A stretch of 64,000 nt of DNA from Pseudomonas sp. (GCF_030683065.1 NZ_JAUXMX010000004.1:89725-153724), one strand, 5' to 3'. Positions 1 to 9,761 are shown, counted from the stretch's first letter. Notes: a model not told the origin generated them from the letters alone. A program made the numbers and translations.

Positions 1-562
1 CGCCGCCGACCTGCTCGATGGCACCGGCGGTGGTGCGGGTGAACTCATCGATATTCTTGCGCGTGCCCGGGCCGACCGAGCGCGAGGAGACGGTGGCGAC
101 GATCTCGGCGTAGGCCACCGGCTGCACGCGGGACACCGCGGCGACCATGGGGATGGTGGCCTGACCGCCGCAGGTGACCATGTTGACGTTCATTTCCAGG
201 CGGCCGACGTGCTGCTTGAGGTTGACCGGCGGCACGCAGTAGGGGCCGATGGCCGCCGGGGTCAGGTCGACCATCAGCACGCCCAGCGCGTTGAGCTTGC
301 GACTGTTTTCGGCATGCACATAAGCCGAAGTGGCATCGAAAGCGATGCGGATGTCGTCGTCCAGCACGTGCGGCAGCAGGCCGTCGACGCCATCGGCAGT
401 GGTCTTCATGCCGAATTCGCGGGCACGCTTGAGGCCGTCGGAGTTGGGGTCGATGCCAACCATCCACACCGGCTCGATCCACTCGGAACGCAGCATCTTC
501 ATCACCAGATCGGTACCGATATTGCCGGGGCCGATAATGGCCGCCTTGAGTTTCTTGCTCAT
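1..562 (-). CDS. dmpF: Acetaldehyde dehydrogenase (acylating), partial (3' end off window)
   Basis: Converts acetaldehyde plus CoA and NAD+ to acetyl-CoA at the end of the meta-cleavage pathway, normally in a channeling complex with the aldolase DmpG. The reading frame begins [20 protein letters not shown], which contains the N-terminal GxGxxG dinucleotide fold, and continues open to the window edge for 187 codons, about 60% of the usual ~310. The segment [12 protein letters not shown] carries the catalytic cysteine of the family. It is the last visible gene of the minus-strand dmp operon and starts 19 bp after the end of dmpE. The ATG is preceded by an AGAGGACAG ribosome-binding stretch. Identity is strong; the C-terminus and the downstream dmpG/H/I genes cannot be seen. 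Confidence 0.93.
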   Translation of the reverse strand, partial: MSKKLKAAIIGPGNIGTDLVMKMLRSEWIEPVWMVGIDPNSDGLKRAREFGMKTTADGVDGLLPHVLDDDIRIAFDATSAYVHAENSRKLNALGVLMVDLTPAAIGPYCVPPVNLKQHVGRLEMNVNMVTCGGQATIPMVAAVSRVQPVAYAEIVATVSSRSVGPGTRKNIDEFTRTTAGAIEQVGG

Positions 563-581
563 GGGTCTGTCCTCTGTTCGA

Positions 582-1367
582 TCAGGTAAAGCGCACGGAG
601 GCGCTGCCGATGCCGCCGATCTCGACGCGCATAAAGTCGCCGGCCTTGACCGGCTCCAGGGGTACCAGCGAACCGGAGAGGATCACTTCGCCAGCCTTCA
701 GCGGGATGCCGAAACGGCCGAGGGTGTTGGCCAGCCAGGCCACGCAGTTGACCGGCGAACCCAGGGCCGCGGCGCCGGCGCCGGTGCTGAGCAGCTGGCC
801 GTTCTTCTCTACCAGCATGCCGCAGGTGACCAGGTCGACCTGGCGTGGCGACACCGCCGTGTCGCCGAGCACGAACAGGCCGCAGGAGGCGTTGTCCGCC
901 ACGGTGTCCTCGATCTTGATTTTCCAGTCGCGGATGCGCGAGTCGACGATCTCGAAGCAGGGCATCACGCACTCGGTGGCGGCCAGCACGTCGGCGTTGG
1001 TCACGCCGGGGCCGATCAGGTCCTTCTTCAGGATGAAGGCGATCTCGCCCTCGGCCTTGGGCTGCATCAGCCGTTGGCTGATCGGCACGGCTTCACCGCT
1101 GTTGAACACCATGGCGTCGGTCAGGTAGCCGAAGTCCGGCTGATACACGCCCAGCATGTTCTGTACTGCCTTACTGGTGACGCCGATCTTCTTGCCGATG
1201 ATCTTCTCGCCGGCAGCCAGCCGGCGTTCGAGCATGCGCAGGGAGATGTGGTAGGCATCGTCGATGCTGATGGCGAAACCGCGCTCGGTCAGCGGGCTGA
1301 CTGCTTCACGGTTGAGCATCGCCTGGTACAGCTCGTCGCCGAGCTCGTTGATCAATATCTGGTCCAT
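582..1367 (-). CDS. dmpE: 2-oxopent-4-enoate hydratase
   Basis: Hydrates 2-hydroxypenta-2,4-dienoate to 4-hydroxy-2-oxovalerate in the meta-cleavage pathway. The 261-residue length matches DmpE/MhpD/XylJ. The segment AEGEIAF places Glu106 and Glu108, and Glu139 follows in CFEIVDSR; these are the metal-binding glutamates of the fumarylacetoacetate-hydrolase-like fold. It lies between dmpD and dmpF, with 13 bp separating it from dmpD, in the canonical dmp order. The start [18 protein letters not shown] fits the family N-terminus. Confidence 0.95.
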   Translation of the reverse strand: MDQILINELGDELYQAMLNREAVSPLTERGFAISIDDAYHISLRMLERRLAAGEKIIGKKIGVTSKAVQNMLGVYQPDFGYLTDAMVFNSGEAVPISQRLMQPKAEGEIAFILKKDLIGPGVTNADVLAATECVMPCFEIVDSRIRDWKIKIEDTVADNASCGLFVLGDTAVSPRQVDLVTCGMLVEKNGQLLSTGAGAAALGSPVNCVAWLANTLGRFGIPLKAGEVILSGSLVPLEPVKAGDFMRVEIGGIGSASVRFT

Positions 1368-1380
1368 GCTTGTCTCTCTC

Positions 1381-2250
1381 TCAGGAAAGGGGTGCGGCCT
1401 CGGTGAGGAAATCCTCGACCAGGCGGGCGAAACGGCCGGCGTGTTCGATCTGGGTCCAGTGGCCGCAGTGGCCGTAGATGTGCAATTGGGCGTTGGGGAT
1501 CCAGTGGGCCAGGGTCAGCGAGGTCTCCAGCGGGATGATCTGGTCTTCGCGGCCATGCACTACCAGGGTCTGGTGGGGCAGCGCGCGGATCGCCCGCTCG
1601 TCGCTGCACAGCGCCTCGACCCAGCGCTGGCGCGGGGCCGGGAACATGGCAGCGAAGGACTCCTGAAAGCCTGGACGGATGCTGGCCTGGTAACGCAGCT
1701 CGGCCAGTTCGTCGTTGACCAGGCCGCGGTCGAAGGCGAAGAAGTCGAGCAGCGCGCGCATATTGGCCAGCGATGGCGTGTAGCCCCATGCGGCGTCCAG
1801 GCCCGGGGTCAACTCGAAGGGCACGCCGACGCTGCCCATCAGCACCAGCCGACGGACTCGCTCGGGATGCCGTACAGCCAGGGCCAGGGCGATGGCGCCG
1901 CCGAAGGAATTGCCAACCAGGTCGGCCTGGGCGATGCCCAGGGCATCCAGCACGCCGAGGGCATGCAGCACCCAGGTGTCGAGGTTGTAGTGAGCATCCG
2001 CGGGGCGCTCGCTGTAACCGAAGCCGAGCATGTCCGGGGCGATCACCCGGCGGTTCTGGGCCAGCGCCGGCATGACCAGGCGCCAGTTGGCCCAGGCAGT
2101 GACGCCGGGACCGGAGCCGTGGATCAGCAGCAGCGGAAAGCCGCTGCCCTGCTCCAGCAGGTTGGTGCGCCAGCCGGCCGCGAGGATCTGCCGACCCACC
2201 TCGGGGCTATGCGCCCGTGCTTGTGTAGGTGCCTCCATGGATGCACTCAT
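1381..2250 (-). CDS. dmpD: 2-hydroxymuconic semialdehyde hydrolase
   Basis: Alpha/beta hydrolase that cleaves the C-C bond of the ring-fission product of catechols (more important for methylated substrates), giving 2-hydroxypentadienoate and a carboxylic acid. With the ATG at 2250 the protein has 289 residues. The catalytic triad is visible: Ser115 in GNSFGG, Asp236 in GREDQIIP and His264 in HCGHW; HGSGPG near residue 44 forms the oxyanion region. An in-frame GTG lies two codons upstream, but the GAGGTG ribosome-binding sequence sits just before the ATG, so 2250 is preferred. The gene starts 7 bp after the dmpC stop. Confidence 0.94.
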   Translation of the reverse strand: MSASMEAPTQARAHSPEVGRQILAAGWRTNLLEQGSGFPLLLIHGSGPGVTAWANWRLVMPALAQNRRVIAPDMLGFGYSERPADAHYNLDTWVLHALGVLDALGIAQADLVGNSFGGAIALALAVRHPERVRRLVLMGSVGVPFELTPGLDAAWGYTPSLANMRALLDFFAFDRGLVNDELAELRYQASIRPGFQESFAAMFPAPRQRWVEALCSDERAIRALPHQTLVVHGREDQIIPLETSLTLAHWIPNAQLHIYGHCGHWTQIEHAGRFARLVEDFLTEAAPLS

Positions 2251-2257
2251 GGTCACC

Positions 2258-3718
2258 TCAGAGTTTCACGCAGATGTTTTTCAGCTCGGTGTAGAACTCC
2301 AGCGAGTGCACACCCCCTTCGCGGCCGATGCCTGACTGCTTGCTGCCGCCGAACGCGGTGCGCAGGTCACGCAGGAACCAGCTGTTGACCCAGACGATGC
2401 CCGCCTCGATCTGCCCGGCGACGCGGTGGGCGCGCGAGCTGTTCTCGGTCCAGATCGCCGATGCCAGACCGTAGGGCAGGCTGTTGGCCAGTTCGATGGC
2501 CTCCTCTTCGCTGTCGAACGGACGGATGTGGCAGCAGGGGCCGAAGATTTCCTCGGTGACCACCGCCGAATCGTCGGCCAGGCCGGTCCAGATGGTCGGC
2601 TGCACCCAGGCGCCGCCGGCCAGGTGTGTCGGCATCTCTGGCACGCCGCCGCCGGTGATGACGTTGGCACCGTCGTCGCGCGCCTGCTGGTAGTAGCTGA
2701 GGACTTTTTCCCGGTGTTTGAGGCTGACCAAAGGGCCGAAGTTGCTGCTCGCGTCGTCCGGCGGGCCGATCACCAGGCTCTCGGCACCGGCCTTGAGGCG
2801 GGCGACGAACGCGTCGAAGATCGAGCGTTCGACATACACCCGCTCGGTGCCCAGGCAGACCTGGCCGCAGTTGGCGAAGGCCGAGCGCAGGGTGCCCTCG
2901 ATGGCCTTGTCCATATCGCAGTCGGCGAACACGATGCCGGCGTTCTTGCCACCCAGTTCCAGCGACACCTGACGCACGCCCTTGGCCGCGGCGCGCATGA
3001 TGGTTTCGCCGGTGCCGGTTTCGCCGGTGAAGGTGTAGGCATCGACGTCCGGGTGGGCGGTGAGGAAGGCGCCGGCCGAGTTGCCGCCGAAGCCGTGCAC
3101 CACGTTGTACACGCCGGCCGGTACACCAGCAGCCTGCATCACCTCACCGAGCAGCGCGGTGGTGGTGGGGGTTTCCTCGGAGGGTTTGACCACCACCGTG
3201 TTGCCGCAGGCCAGCGCCGGGCCGACCTTCCAGGTCATCAGCAACAGCGGCAGGTTCCACGGGCTGATCACCCCGATCACGCCTTTGGGTCGGCGCACAC
3301 CGTAATTGAGCGCGCCGGCACCGTCCGGGGTGGCCATCTCGAAGGCCTCGGTGGGCACGTTCTTCACCAGGTCGGCGAATACCGAGAAGTTGGCCGCGCC
3401 GCGCGGGATGTCGATGTGGCTGGCCAGCGACTTGGGTTTGCCGGTGTCTAGGCACTCGGCCTCGAGGAACTCGTCGAAACGTGCGGTGATGCCGGCGGCG
3501 ACACGATGAAGAATCTCGGTGCGCTGGGCCACGTTCATCTTGCCCCAAGGGCCCTTGAGCGCGGCGCGGGCGGCCTTGACCGCGGCGTCGACCTCGGCCT
3601 CGCCGGCCTCATGGACCTTGGCGATTACCTGGCCATTAGCCGGATTGACGTTGTCGAACAGCTTGCCGCTGGCCGAACCGACGTACTCGCCGTTAATGAA
3701 ATGTTTGATCTCTTTCAT
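2258..3718 (-). CDS. dmpC: 2-hydroxymuconic semialdehyde dehydrogenase
   Basis: NAD-dependent aldehyde dehydrogenase that oxidises 2-hydroxymuconic semialdehyde to 4-oxalocrotonate, the dehydrogenative branch of the meta pathway. It has 486 residues, as expected for DmpC/XylG. Visible motifs are ISPWNLPLLLMTWK (cofactor fold), FTGETGTG (nucleotide binding), ELGGKNAG (general-base glutamate) and NCGQVCLGTER (catalytic cysteine). It follows dmpB after a 55-bp gap and precedes dmpD by 7 bp. The start MKEIKHFINGEYV is typical. Confidence 0.96.
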   Translation of the reverse strand: MKEIKHFINGEYVGSASGKLFDNVNPANGQVIAKVHEAGEAEVDAAVKAARAALKGPWGKMNVAQRTEILHRVAAGITARFDEFLEAECLDTGKPKSLASHIDIPRGAANFSVFADLVKNVPTEAFEMATPDGAGALNYGVRRPKGVIGVISPWNLPLLLMTWKVGPALACGNTVVVKPSEETPTTTALLGEVMQAAGVPAGVYNVVHGFGGNSAGAFLTAHPDVDAYTFTGETGTGETIMRAAAKGVRQVSLELGGKNAGIVFADCDMDKAIEGTLRSAFANCGQVCLGTERVYVERSIFDAFVARLKAGAESLVIGPPDDASSNFGPLVSLKHREKVLSYYQQARDDGANVITGGGVPEMPTHLAGGAWVQPTIWTGLADDSAVVTEEIFGPCCHIRPFDSEEEAIELANSLPYGLASAIWTENSSRAHRVAGQIEAGIVWVNSWFLRDLRTAFGGSKQSGIGREGGVHSLEFYTELKNICVKL

Positions 3719-3773
3719 CTGCGCAATCTCTGCAATAAGTCGAGCGGGGCTTTTTTGATTTATGAAAAAACGC

Positions 3774-4694
3774 TCAGGTCAGCACGGTAAGGAAACGTTC
3801 GTTGAGGACCCGGTCGTGGTAGAAGATCGCCTTGCCCAGTTGGTCGGCGGTCCAGGTCACCACTGGGTGATCGGGGTAGTGGTAGTCGCCGCCGCAGAAC
3901 ACTTCGTTGCGGTTGCCGGACGGGTCGAAGAAGTAGATGGTCTTGCCGTGGGTCAGGCCGTGACGGGTCGGGCCGATGTCGATCGAGGTGTCGGTCATGC
4001 TGATCAGGTCGGCCGCGCGCAGCACGTCCTCCCAGGTCTCGAGGAAGAACGAGGCATGGTGGAAACGGCCCTTCTCCGGGTGGAGGATGAACGCCACGTC
4101 GTGGGCCTTCATGCACAGGCTGAGGAACTGGGCGATGCGTGTGCCGCCATCGAGCACCTGTTCGGCGAGGGTGAAGCCGAGCACCTCGGTGAACAGGCGC
4201 AGGGTTTCGTCGAGTTCGTCGCCGTATAGCAGGCAATGGTCGAAACGCACCGCGCGCATGCCTTTGAGGCCACGCGGCCAGGCTTCCGGGTTGACCTCTT
4301 CAAGGCCCCATTTGCCGGTGACCTGCTTCTGCGCGAACAGCTCGAAGCGGTGTCCGGAGGGTGAGGTGAATTGCACTCGCCGGCCGCAGTCCTTGAGATC
4401 GCCGGCCGGCAGTTCTTCGACCTGGCAGCCGAACGCTTGTAACTCGCCGGCCAGGCGGGTCAGGCAGGCATCGTCGATCACCTTGAAACCCATGAAATCC
4501 ATGCCCGGCTCGTCGGCCTCGCGCAGCACCACGGAGAACTTGTCGGTCTCGGTCCAGGCCTTGAGATAAACCCGACCTTGCTCGTCGCGGTCGACCTCGA
4601 TCAGGCCGAGCAGCTCGACGTAGTGTTCCAGGGCCTTGGCCATGTCCAGCACGCGCAGTTGCACGTGGCCGGGACGCATCACACCTTTTTTCAT
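3774..4694 (-). CDS. dmpB: Catechol 2,3-dioxygenase
   Basis: Extradiol dioxygenase (vicinal oxygen chelate fold) that opens catechol at the meta position to 2-hydroxymuconic semialdehyde. The reading frame extends upstream, but the ATG at 4694 ([16 protein letters not shown]) is the family start, giving 306 residues. Fe(II) ligands are His153 (RFDHCLLY), His213 (RFHHASFF) and Glu264 ([10 protein letters not shown]). The 4-bp ATGA overlap with dmpQ fits translational coupling, and AAAGGTG upstream is the likely ribosome-binding site. The two glyoxalase-like halves are both present. Confidence 0.96.
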   Translation of the reverse strand: MKKGVMRPGHVQLRVLDMAKALEHYVELLGLIEVDRDEQGRVYLKAWTETDKFSVVLREADEPGMDFMGFKVIDDACLTRLAGELQAFGCQVEELPAGDLKDCGRRVQFTSPSGHRFELFAQKQVTGKWGLEEVNPEAWPRGLKGMRAVRFDHCLLYGDELDETLRLFTEVLGFTLAEQVLDGGTRIAQFLSLCMKAHDVAFILHPEKGRFHHASFFLETWEDVLRAADLISMTDTSIDIGPTRHGLTHGKTIYFFDPSGNRNEVFCGGDYHYPDHPVVTWTADQLGKAIFYHDRVLNERFLTVLT

Positions 4695-5029
4695 AACGAC
4701 ACCTTTTGTCTTTGTTGTGGGTCGACCGTGTTTTCGCTGCACGGCTTTTGATAACGCTCGATACACAGATCGCTGCGGGCAAACAGGCGGCAGGCCAGGG
4801 CGTAGCCCTGTTCGCGGGCCTCGCTCGGCACATGCTTGCAGCTCATCCGCCCGCACTCGTAGTCGCCGGCCAGCACCCGCACCTTGCACAGGCCACAGCC
4901 GCCACCGCGGCAACCGACTGGCACGCAGAGCAGGCCCTGTTGTTCCATGGCGGCAAGGACCGACAGCGTCTCGTCGCAGCTGAAATGCTGGCCACTGCTG
5001 GCCTCGGTCACTTGATACTGTCTGCCCAT
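4691..5029 (-). CDS. dmpQ: Chloroplast-type [2Fe-2S] ferredoxin, reactivates catechol 2,3-dioxygenase
   Basis: Small ferredoxin (112 residues) of the DmpQ/XylT type, which re-reduces oxidised Fe in catechol 2,3-dioxygenase damaged by alkylcatechols. The cluster motif [10 protein letters not shown] with a further cysteine in YALACRLF gives the CX4-5CX2C...C pattern. The ATG at 5029 ([18 protein letters not shown]) is chosen over an upstream in-frame possibility because it removes a non-homologous extension and lies just after the dmpP stop (11-bp gap). It overlaps dmpB by 4 bp. The cysteine-rich C-terminal tail (about residues 85-112) is typical of this subgroup. Confidence 0.92.
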   Translation of the reverse strand: MGRQYQVTEASSGQHFSCDETLSVLAAMEQQGLLCVPVGCRGGGCGLCKVRVLAGDYECGRMSCKHVPSEAREQGYALACRLFARSDLCIERYQKPCSENTVDPQQRQKVSL

Positions 5030-5040
5030 GGCGGCGGGCC

Positions 5041-6102
5041 TCAGATGCGTTTGAACAGCGCGGAACGCTGGCCGTCGCCTGCGCCATCGGCCGCGGTGAG
5101 GAAGCGCTCCATAAAGATGTCGCGTTCGAACAGGCGGCCCTGCATCAGGGTGCTGATGGCCGCGTCGATCATCGGTGGCGGTCCGCACAGGTAGGCTTTG
5201 TGCCCCGTGAAACGGCCATCGAAATGAGCCTTGGCGGCGTCATGCACGAAGCCCTTGAAGCCCTGCCAGTGCGGGTCGTCGGTGGCCTGGCTGAGCGCCG
5301 GCACATAGGTGAAATTGGCGTGCGCGCGGGCCAGGCCCTCAAACAGTTCGCGGTTGTACAGTTCGGCGACGTTGCGCGCGCCCTGGAACAGGGTGATCTG
5401 GCGGCTGTCGCCCTGTGCCAGCAGGTCGAGGATCATCGACTGCGGGCTGGACAAGCCCGAGCCACCGGCCATGAAAATCAGGTCGCCCGGCTGCGAGCCA
5501 CGCACGAAGAACTGCCCATAAGGGCCAGACAACTGCAGTTGATCGCCGACCTTGAGTTGCTGGTGGATATAGCTGGTGGCGGCGCCGCCCTCGACCAGGC
5601 GTACATGCAGTTCCACCTCGCTGTCCTGGCCCGACGGGTTGGCCAGGGAGAACGCCCGGCTGCCGTCGATACCCGGCAGGTCGAGGTTGATGTATTGCCC
5701 GGACTGGAAGGCCATCGGCCGATCCAAGCGCAGGTGCAGGCCCTTGATGGTCGGCGACAGCTCGACGATGGCCGTGACCGTGGCGCTGAAATCCGCCACT
5801 GGATGGCCGAGGAAGTCGGGATCGACATCAATGTCCGCTTCGATGGTCACATCGCTCTGCACGGTGGCGCAGCAGGCCAGTACCTTGCCCTCTTCACGCT
5901 CGATGTCCATCAGGGCGAAGGGTGAGGCGGCGCCGATCTCGACGTCGCCTTCCAGCACCTGCACTTTGCAGGTGGCACAGGTGCCATGACCGCAGGCGAA
6001 GGGCAGCCACACGCCCTGACGCAGGGCGGCCTGGAGGATGGTCTGGCCTTCCTCCACCTCGATCACTTCGCCGGTCGGTTCGATGGTGACGGTGTAACTC
6101 AT
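5041..6102 (-). CDS. dmpP: Phenol hydroxylase reductase component P5
   Basis: Passes electrons from NADH through FAD and a [2Fe-2S] cluster to the diiron oxygenase. With the ATG at 6102 the protein has 353 residues, the length I recall for DmpP. The N-terminal ferredoxin domain has [12 protein letters not shown] and LACCATVQ; the FAD-binding domain has RAFSLANP; the NAD domain has [17 protein letters not shown] three codons upstream is in frame, but GAGGTGA sits correctly before the ATG. It follows dmpO by 10 bp. Confidence 0.96.
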   Translation of the reverse strand: MSYTVTIEPTGEVIEVEEGQTILQAALRQGVWLPFACGHGTCATCKVQVLEGDVEIGAASPFALMDIEREEGKVLACCATVQSDVTIEADIDVDPDFLGHPVADFSATVTAIVELSPTIKGLHLRLDRPMAFQSGQYINLDLPGIDGSRAFSLANPSGQDSEVELHVRLVEGGAATSYIHQQLKVGDQLQLSGPYGQFFVRGSQPGDLIFMAGGSGLSSPQSMILDLLAQGDSRQITLFQGARNVAELYNRELFEGLARAHANFTYVPALSQATDDPHWQGFKGFVHDAAKAHFDGRFTGHKAYLCGPPPMIDAAISTLMQGRLFERDIFMERFLTAADGAGDGQRSALFKRI

Positions 6103-6112
6103 GGGGCTCACC

Positions 6113-6472
6113 TCAACTCGCGGAGTTACCCAGGCCGTTCAGGCCGGGGGTTTGCAGACGCAGCATGTCCTTGTGGCGCAGGCCGTTGGCATCCAGGCTG
6201 GCGGCGAAATCCGGCGCCCAGGGCTCGTCGTTGAGCAGCCAGATGCTGGCGCTGAAATCGACCTTGGCGGTGTCCGGGTGAGCGGCCATGGCCGGACGCA
6301 GCACCTGCTCGCACAACTCGCTGAAGCCCATGGCCGGACTCACTGCCAGAGCGAATGGCGAGCTGAACATCAGGTGACGATCCCAGCCTACATACAGCAG
6401 GCGATTGCCATGGAAGTTGGCTTCGAGGTCGAGCGGCGGGAATTCATAAGGCCCGATGGAATTGACGGTCAT
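6113..6472 (-). CDS. dmpO: Phenol hydroxylase component P4
   Basis: Small subunit (119 residues) of the P1-P3-P4 oxygenase assembly, needed for activity and implicated in iron loading or assembly. The start MTVNSIGPYEFPPLDLEANF and the segment LLYVGWDRHLMFSSPFA are characteristic of the DmpO family. It sits between the large subunit gene dmpN (63-bp gap) and reductase dmpP, as in known phenol hydroxylase operons. Confidence 0.94.
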   Translation of the reverse strand: MTVNSIGPYEFPPLDLEANFHGNRLLYVGWDRHLMFSSPFALAVSPAMGFSELCEQVLRPAMAAHPDTAKVDFSASIWLLNDEPWAPDFAASLDANGLRHKDMLRLQTPGLNGLGNSAS

Positions 6473-6535
6473 GAAAAGGTTCCTCTTGTTCTTGGTATGG
6501 GAAGGAACGGGACGGCACTGCCGTCCCGCGCCGGC

Positions 6536-8074
6536 TCAGCTCGCCTTGGGTAGCGGGGCGACGGCCGGATTCAAGCCTTTCCACTGCAGCCAGCGCTGGT
6601 GCTCGGGCGAGCCGAGGTACTCGAAGTTGTCCTCGCCGATATTGATGTTGTAGTAGTCGCGCACCACCGACTCGACGTCGGCACCACCGCAGTTGCCCTG
6701 GTAGATCTGGTGCACCGGCAGCCAGGCCTGGACATACTTTTGCGGCTGGTTCTTGAAGATGTCGCAGCAGCCATCCGAGCAGAAGTGGTAACGCTCGCCC
6801 TCGTGCACATGGCTGCGATGGCTGAGCTGGGTGGCGTCGTCCGGCTCGGTGAAGATGGTCGGGATCTGGCACACCTGGCACAGCTGCGGCAGGGTGTTGT
6901 TGTAGAAACGCTCGCCCTTTTCCTGCTGCTCGCGCCAGAAGGTGAAGCGCTCGCGGTAGTACTTGTCGAAAGTGTTCGGGTACTTGGCCGACAGCCAGTC
7001 CATCTCCTCCTCGTTGGGCATCCAGGTGTGGAAGTTGGTGGCCTGGCTGTACTGGTAGAAGGTCGCCCAGGCTTGGTGGGAGACGTGCTCCTTGCCGATA
7101 GTCGACTGCTCGACGTACTTCGGCGCACGGATGCCGTAACGCTCCAGATCCTTGAACAGCGCGCCGCCGGCCTCCTCGAAATAGACTTCCCAGGCTTCGG
7201 CCCAGGACATCACTTTGTTCGGCAGCATGTAGTCCATCATCATCCCGACCAGCGACAGCAGGCGGTTGCCGCGCCAGAACCACTTGTCGATCCAGCCCTG
7301 GATGATCGGCACGTTGTCCTCGTGCTGCTCGAGCATGAACTTGATCACTTCCAGGCCCAGGGTCATGTGCCGTGCCTCGTCGGACTGCGCCGAGAAGCCG
7401 AAGGTGACGGTGGCCATGTCGCCGTTGTAGGCCGCGCCAGACATGAAGGGCACGAACAGCAGGTTGGTCAGCACGTACTCGAAGGAGAACGAGATGGCGG
7501 TGAGGAACTCGAACGGCCCGGCCGTGCGCGCATCGTCGAAGAACGACTTGGGCACCGAGAGGAACCACACCCGGTCGTGCATATGAGCGAAGTCATGCAG
7601 GCCGTTGAAGTGCTTGTTGTAGTGGCTCATCGCATGCACTTGAGTCTGCACGTGGCGCAGCTCGTCAATCGCCTGCATCTGGCAGGCGACCCGCGCACCG
7701 GCGCCGCTGAATTGCCGGCCGACCCGGGCAAAACCCTGGAATGCCTGGTACTCGCAGGGGCTGATGCCACCCAGGAACAGCTTTAGCGCATTGACGTAGC
7801 GCGCATCGGAGATGGTCTGCTGGCCGTTGTTCTGGGCGAAAGCATCGAGAATGGCGTAGAGCTTCTTCTCTTTTTCGGCCTGGTACTTCCAGTAGGAATC
7901 CATGGTCAGGCGGAAGGGGTCTTCCCACTTGTCCCAGTCGGTGATCTTGATGCCCTCGAAATCCTCGTGGGGGAAGATGTCCTTCTTGTCCTGGTAGCTA
8001 GGCTCCCAGTCGAGGTCGCGGGTCAGGTAGCGGTACTTGTCTTTTAGGCCGAGTTTTTTCTTGGTAGCGGTCAT
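6536..8074 (-). CDS. dmpN: Phenol hydroxylase large (alpha) subunit P3, diiron oxygenase
   Basis: Catalytic subunit that hydroxylates phenol to catechol at a carboxylate-bridged diiron centre. The frame is open further upstream, but the ATG at 8074 (MTATKKKLGLKDKYRYLTRD) has AGGAG seven bases before it and gives the family N-terminus; length 512. Diiron ligands by motif are Glu108, Glu138 and His141 (DELRH), Glu199, Glu233 and His236 (DEARH). The C-terminal part carries a cysteine-rich segment (LCQVCQ, FCSDGCC) usual in this subunit. It is the third oxygenase gene after dmpL and dmpM. Confidence 0.97.
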   Translation of the reverse strand: MTATKKKLGLKDKYRYLTRDLDWEPSYQDKKDIFPHEDFEGIKITDWDKWEDPFRLTMDSYWKYQAEKEKKLYAILDAFAQNNGQQTISDARYVNALKLFLGGISPCEYQAFQGFARVGRQFSGAGARVACQMQAIDELRHVQTQVHAMSHYNKHFNGLHDFAHMHDRVWFLSVPKSFFDDARTAGPFEFLTAISFSFEYVLTNLLFVPFMSGAAYNGDMATVTFGFSAQSDEARHMTLGLEVIKFMLEQHEDNVPIIQGWIDKWFWRGNRLLSLVGMMMDYMLPNKVMSWAEAWEVYFEEAGGALFKDLERYGIRAPKYVEQSTIGKEHVSHQAWATFYQYSQATNFHTWMPNEEEMDWLSAKYPNTFDKYYRERFTFWREQQEKGERFYNNTLPQLCQVCQIPTIFTEPDDATQLSHRSHVHEGERYHFCSDGCCDIFKNQPQKYVQAWLPVHQIYQGNCGGADVESVVRDYYNINIGEDNFEYLGSPEHQRWLQWKGLNPAVAPLPKAS

Positions 8075-8087
8075 GGCTTGGCTCCTA

Positions 8088-8357
8088 CTAATTTTTCCAC
8101 TCGAGAACGAAGGCGTCGTCGTCTTCATCGACGTTGCCGCCGATGGTGATTACGTCCAGCAGCATTTCCTGCACGTCCCAGGCGCGGCCGAGCCGCTCTT
8201 CCATGGTGTCGCGACGGATCTCCAGACGGCCTTCGGCCTCGATGCGAATCATTGCCGGCTGGTGCTGGACCACCGCATGCGGGTTGTCATGGGTGATGCC
8301 ATCCACCAGGTAGCGGGCGTTGTCGTTGTCCTGCAGGACGAGGTAAACAAGCGACAT
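8088..8357 (-). CDS. dmpM: Phenol hydroxylase regulatory/effector component P2
   Basis: Cofactor-free coupling protein (89 residues, MmoB/DmpM family) that binds the oxygenase and tunes substrate turnover. The start MSLVYLVLQDNDNARYLVDG and the segment VVQHQPAMIRIEAEGRLEI are recognisable. It is separated from dmpL by 11 bp and from dmpN by 13 bp, so the three oxygenase genes are tightly packed. Confidence 0.94.
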   Translation of the reverse strand: MSLVYLVLQDNDNARYLVDGITHDNPHAVVQHQPAMIRIEAEGRLEIRRDTMEERLGRAWDVQEMLLDVITIGGNVDEDDDAFVLEWKN

Positions 8358-8368
8358 GGTCTGGATCC

Positions 8369-9358
8369 TTATTGAATGTTCAGGCCGAGCTTTTTCAGCC
8401 GGACGAGGAAGTCCTGATGCACGCTGGCGAATGCGTCGCCGCCAGCGCTGATCTCGGCCAGCGGTGCCTGCGCCTCAAGGGCACGGGCCAGCCAGTATTC
8501 GATCCAGGCTTCGATCTGCAGGCGATTGCTCTCGCTCTCGGCGGCCACGGTCTTGACCATGGCATCGACCCAGCGGCTGCTCTCGGCGTACCACTGGCGC
8601 ATGAACTCGGTGAGCATGCCGACGTCGCCGGCGCCTTCGGCACTCAGGGTCTCGTCGAACTTCTGGTACATCAGCGGGAACAGCAGGCCATCGCTGACCA
8701 GGTTCTGCGCCAGGGTCAGCTCGAACCAGTCCTTGACCACGAAGCTGTCCTCGACGTAACGGCGCAGGCCCTGCCAGACCGGGTCGTCGAGCCACAGCTG
8801 CTTGCCCTGCACCAGCGCCTCGGTGCCGCCGTTGTCGAGCAGCAGGCCGATGCGTGACAGGTACTGGGCTATCCCCAAGCGGTCCATGGCGGTGTAGATG
8901 TGCATCTGCACCACGGTGGTGGCGCAGCCATCGGCGGCGATGCCGCTGTTATTGGTGTTGGCACCCAGCTCGGCGTGGCGCAGCGGCACCAGTGCTCGGA
9001 GGATGCGTGCGCGCTGCTCGTCGCTCAGGCGTCCCAGCAGCTCGCGCTTCTCGCAGAAGGCGTACTCGTGCTCGGTGGTTTCCTGCATGCGCGCACGGGT
9101 CTGTACATAGGTGCCGTAGTAGTACTGACGCGGGTCGCTGACCGCATACCAGTCGCGCATCACCAGGCAGGTGCGGGTGACATCGTTGAGCAGCTTGTCC
9201 GGCTGCCACTGCGGGCGGTAATGGAAATTGATCGTGGCCGCGACGTCGTAGCTGGCTTCCTGATAGCGACTGGCCGGCTTGTCACCGAAGCGCCTGCGGA
9301 TATGGCTGAAGGTCTGGCGGATCGGTTCCACCGTGCTTGTCTTGATCTCTATGCTCAT
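8369..9358 (-). CDS. dmpL: Phenol hydroxylase beta subunit P1
   Basis: Structural subunit of the (alpha-beta-gamma)2 oxygenase, with the same helical fold as the alpha subunit but without a metal site. It has 329 residues; the segments YSYG-like DPRQYYYGTYVQTRARMQ and FVVKDWFELTLAQNLV are family hallmarks. It lies between dmpK (47 bp upstream) and dmpM. The start MSIEIKTSTVEPIRQTFSHI agrees with homologues. Confidence 0.94.
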   Translation of the reverse strand: MSIEIKTSTVEPIRQTFSHIRRRFGDKPASRYQEASYDVAATINFHYRPQWQPDKLLNDVTRTCLVMRDWYAVSDPRQYYYGTYVQTRARMQETTEHEYAFCEKRELLGRLSDEQRARILRALVPLRHAELGANTNNSGIAADGCATTVVQMHIYTAMDRLGIAQYLSRIGLLLDNGGTEALVQGKQLWLDDPVWQGLRRYVEDSFVVKDWFELTLAQNLVSDGLLFPLMYQKFDETLSAEGAGDVGMLTEFMRQWYAESSRWVDAMVKTVAAESESNRLQIEAWIEYWLARALEAQAPLAEISAGGDAFASVHQDFLVRLKKLGLNIQ

Positions 9359-9405
9359 CTCGACCGTACCTATTGTTGTTGTGGGTGGCTGCCATGGGCA
9401 GGCGT

Positions 9406-9675
9406 TCAGTCGTGCTTGCCCGGCATGCGGCGACCGGCTTCACCGAAGCGCCACTTGACCATGTCGTCGTCGACTGCCTGGGCCATCGCCTGATCCATCA
9501 CCACCACGCGGTTGTGTTGGCAGAACTGGGTGAACGCGGCTTGCGGCAGCACCAGCTCGACGAACAAGTCGGGGTAGCCGATGGCGAAGTCGAACTCAAC
9601 GAAGCGGGCACCCGGCTCGCTGCGTACCCGGATGTAACGTGGCAGGTCTTCAAAACGGGGTTCAAGCGTGTTCAT
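9406..9675 (-). CDS. dmpK: Phenol hydroxylase component P0, assembly factor
   Basis: First gene of the operon. It encodes an 89-residue DmpK/P0 protein that family studies link to making active oxygenase rather than to catalysis itself. Recognisable segments are RYIRVRSEPGARFVEFDFA and PDLFVELVLPQAAF. The start lies about 30 bases downstream of the predicted sigma54 transcription start. A GGGAG stretch lies 11-14 bases before the ATG, a rather long spacing. Confidence 0.93.
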   Translation of the reverse strand: MNTLEPRFEDLPRYIRVRSEPGARFVEFDFAIGYPDLFVELVLPQAAFTQFCQHNRVVVMDQAMAQAVDDDMVKWRFGEAGRRMPGKHD

Positions 9676-9714
9676 GTTCTGGCCATCTCCCTTGGTGGCG
9701 GGTGACAGGCCTAA

Positions 9715-9731
9715 CGCAACGGCTGTGCCAA
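9715..9731 (-). promoter_or_regulatory. Sigma54 (-24/-12) promoter of the dmp operon
   Basis: On the minus strand the sequence TTGGCACAGCCGTTGCG has GG and GC separated by exactly 10 bases and matches the TGGCAC-N5-TTGC consensus. Transcription would start near 9705, about 30 bases before dmpK. Together with the divergent dmpR and upstream palindromes this matches the known Po promoter design. Confidence 0.93.
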
Positions 9732-9748
9732 CGCCTGAGAAAAACTTA

Positions 9749-9761
9749 TAAACAATTGATT
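9749..9761 (-). promoter_or_regulatory. Putative IHF-binding site in Po
   Basis: The minus-strand sequence AATCAATTGTTTA matches WATCAANNNNTTR completely. It lies in an AT-rich stretch (about 9740-9785) between the enhancer palindromes and the -24 element, centred near -50. IHF bending of this interval is established for the homologous dmp promoter; here it is inferred. Confidence 0.75.
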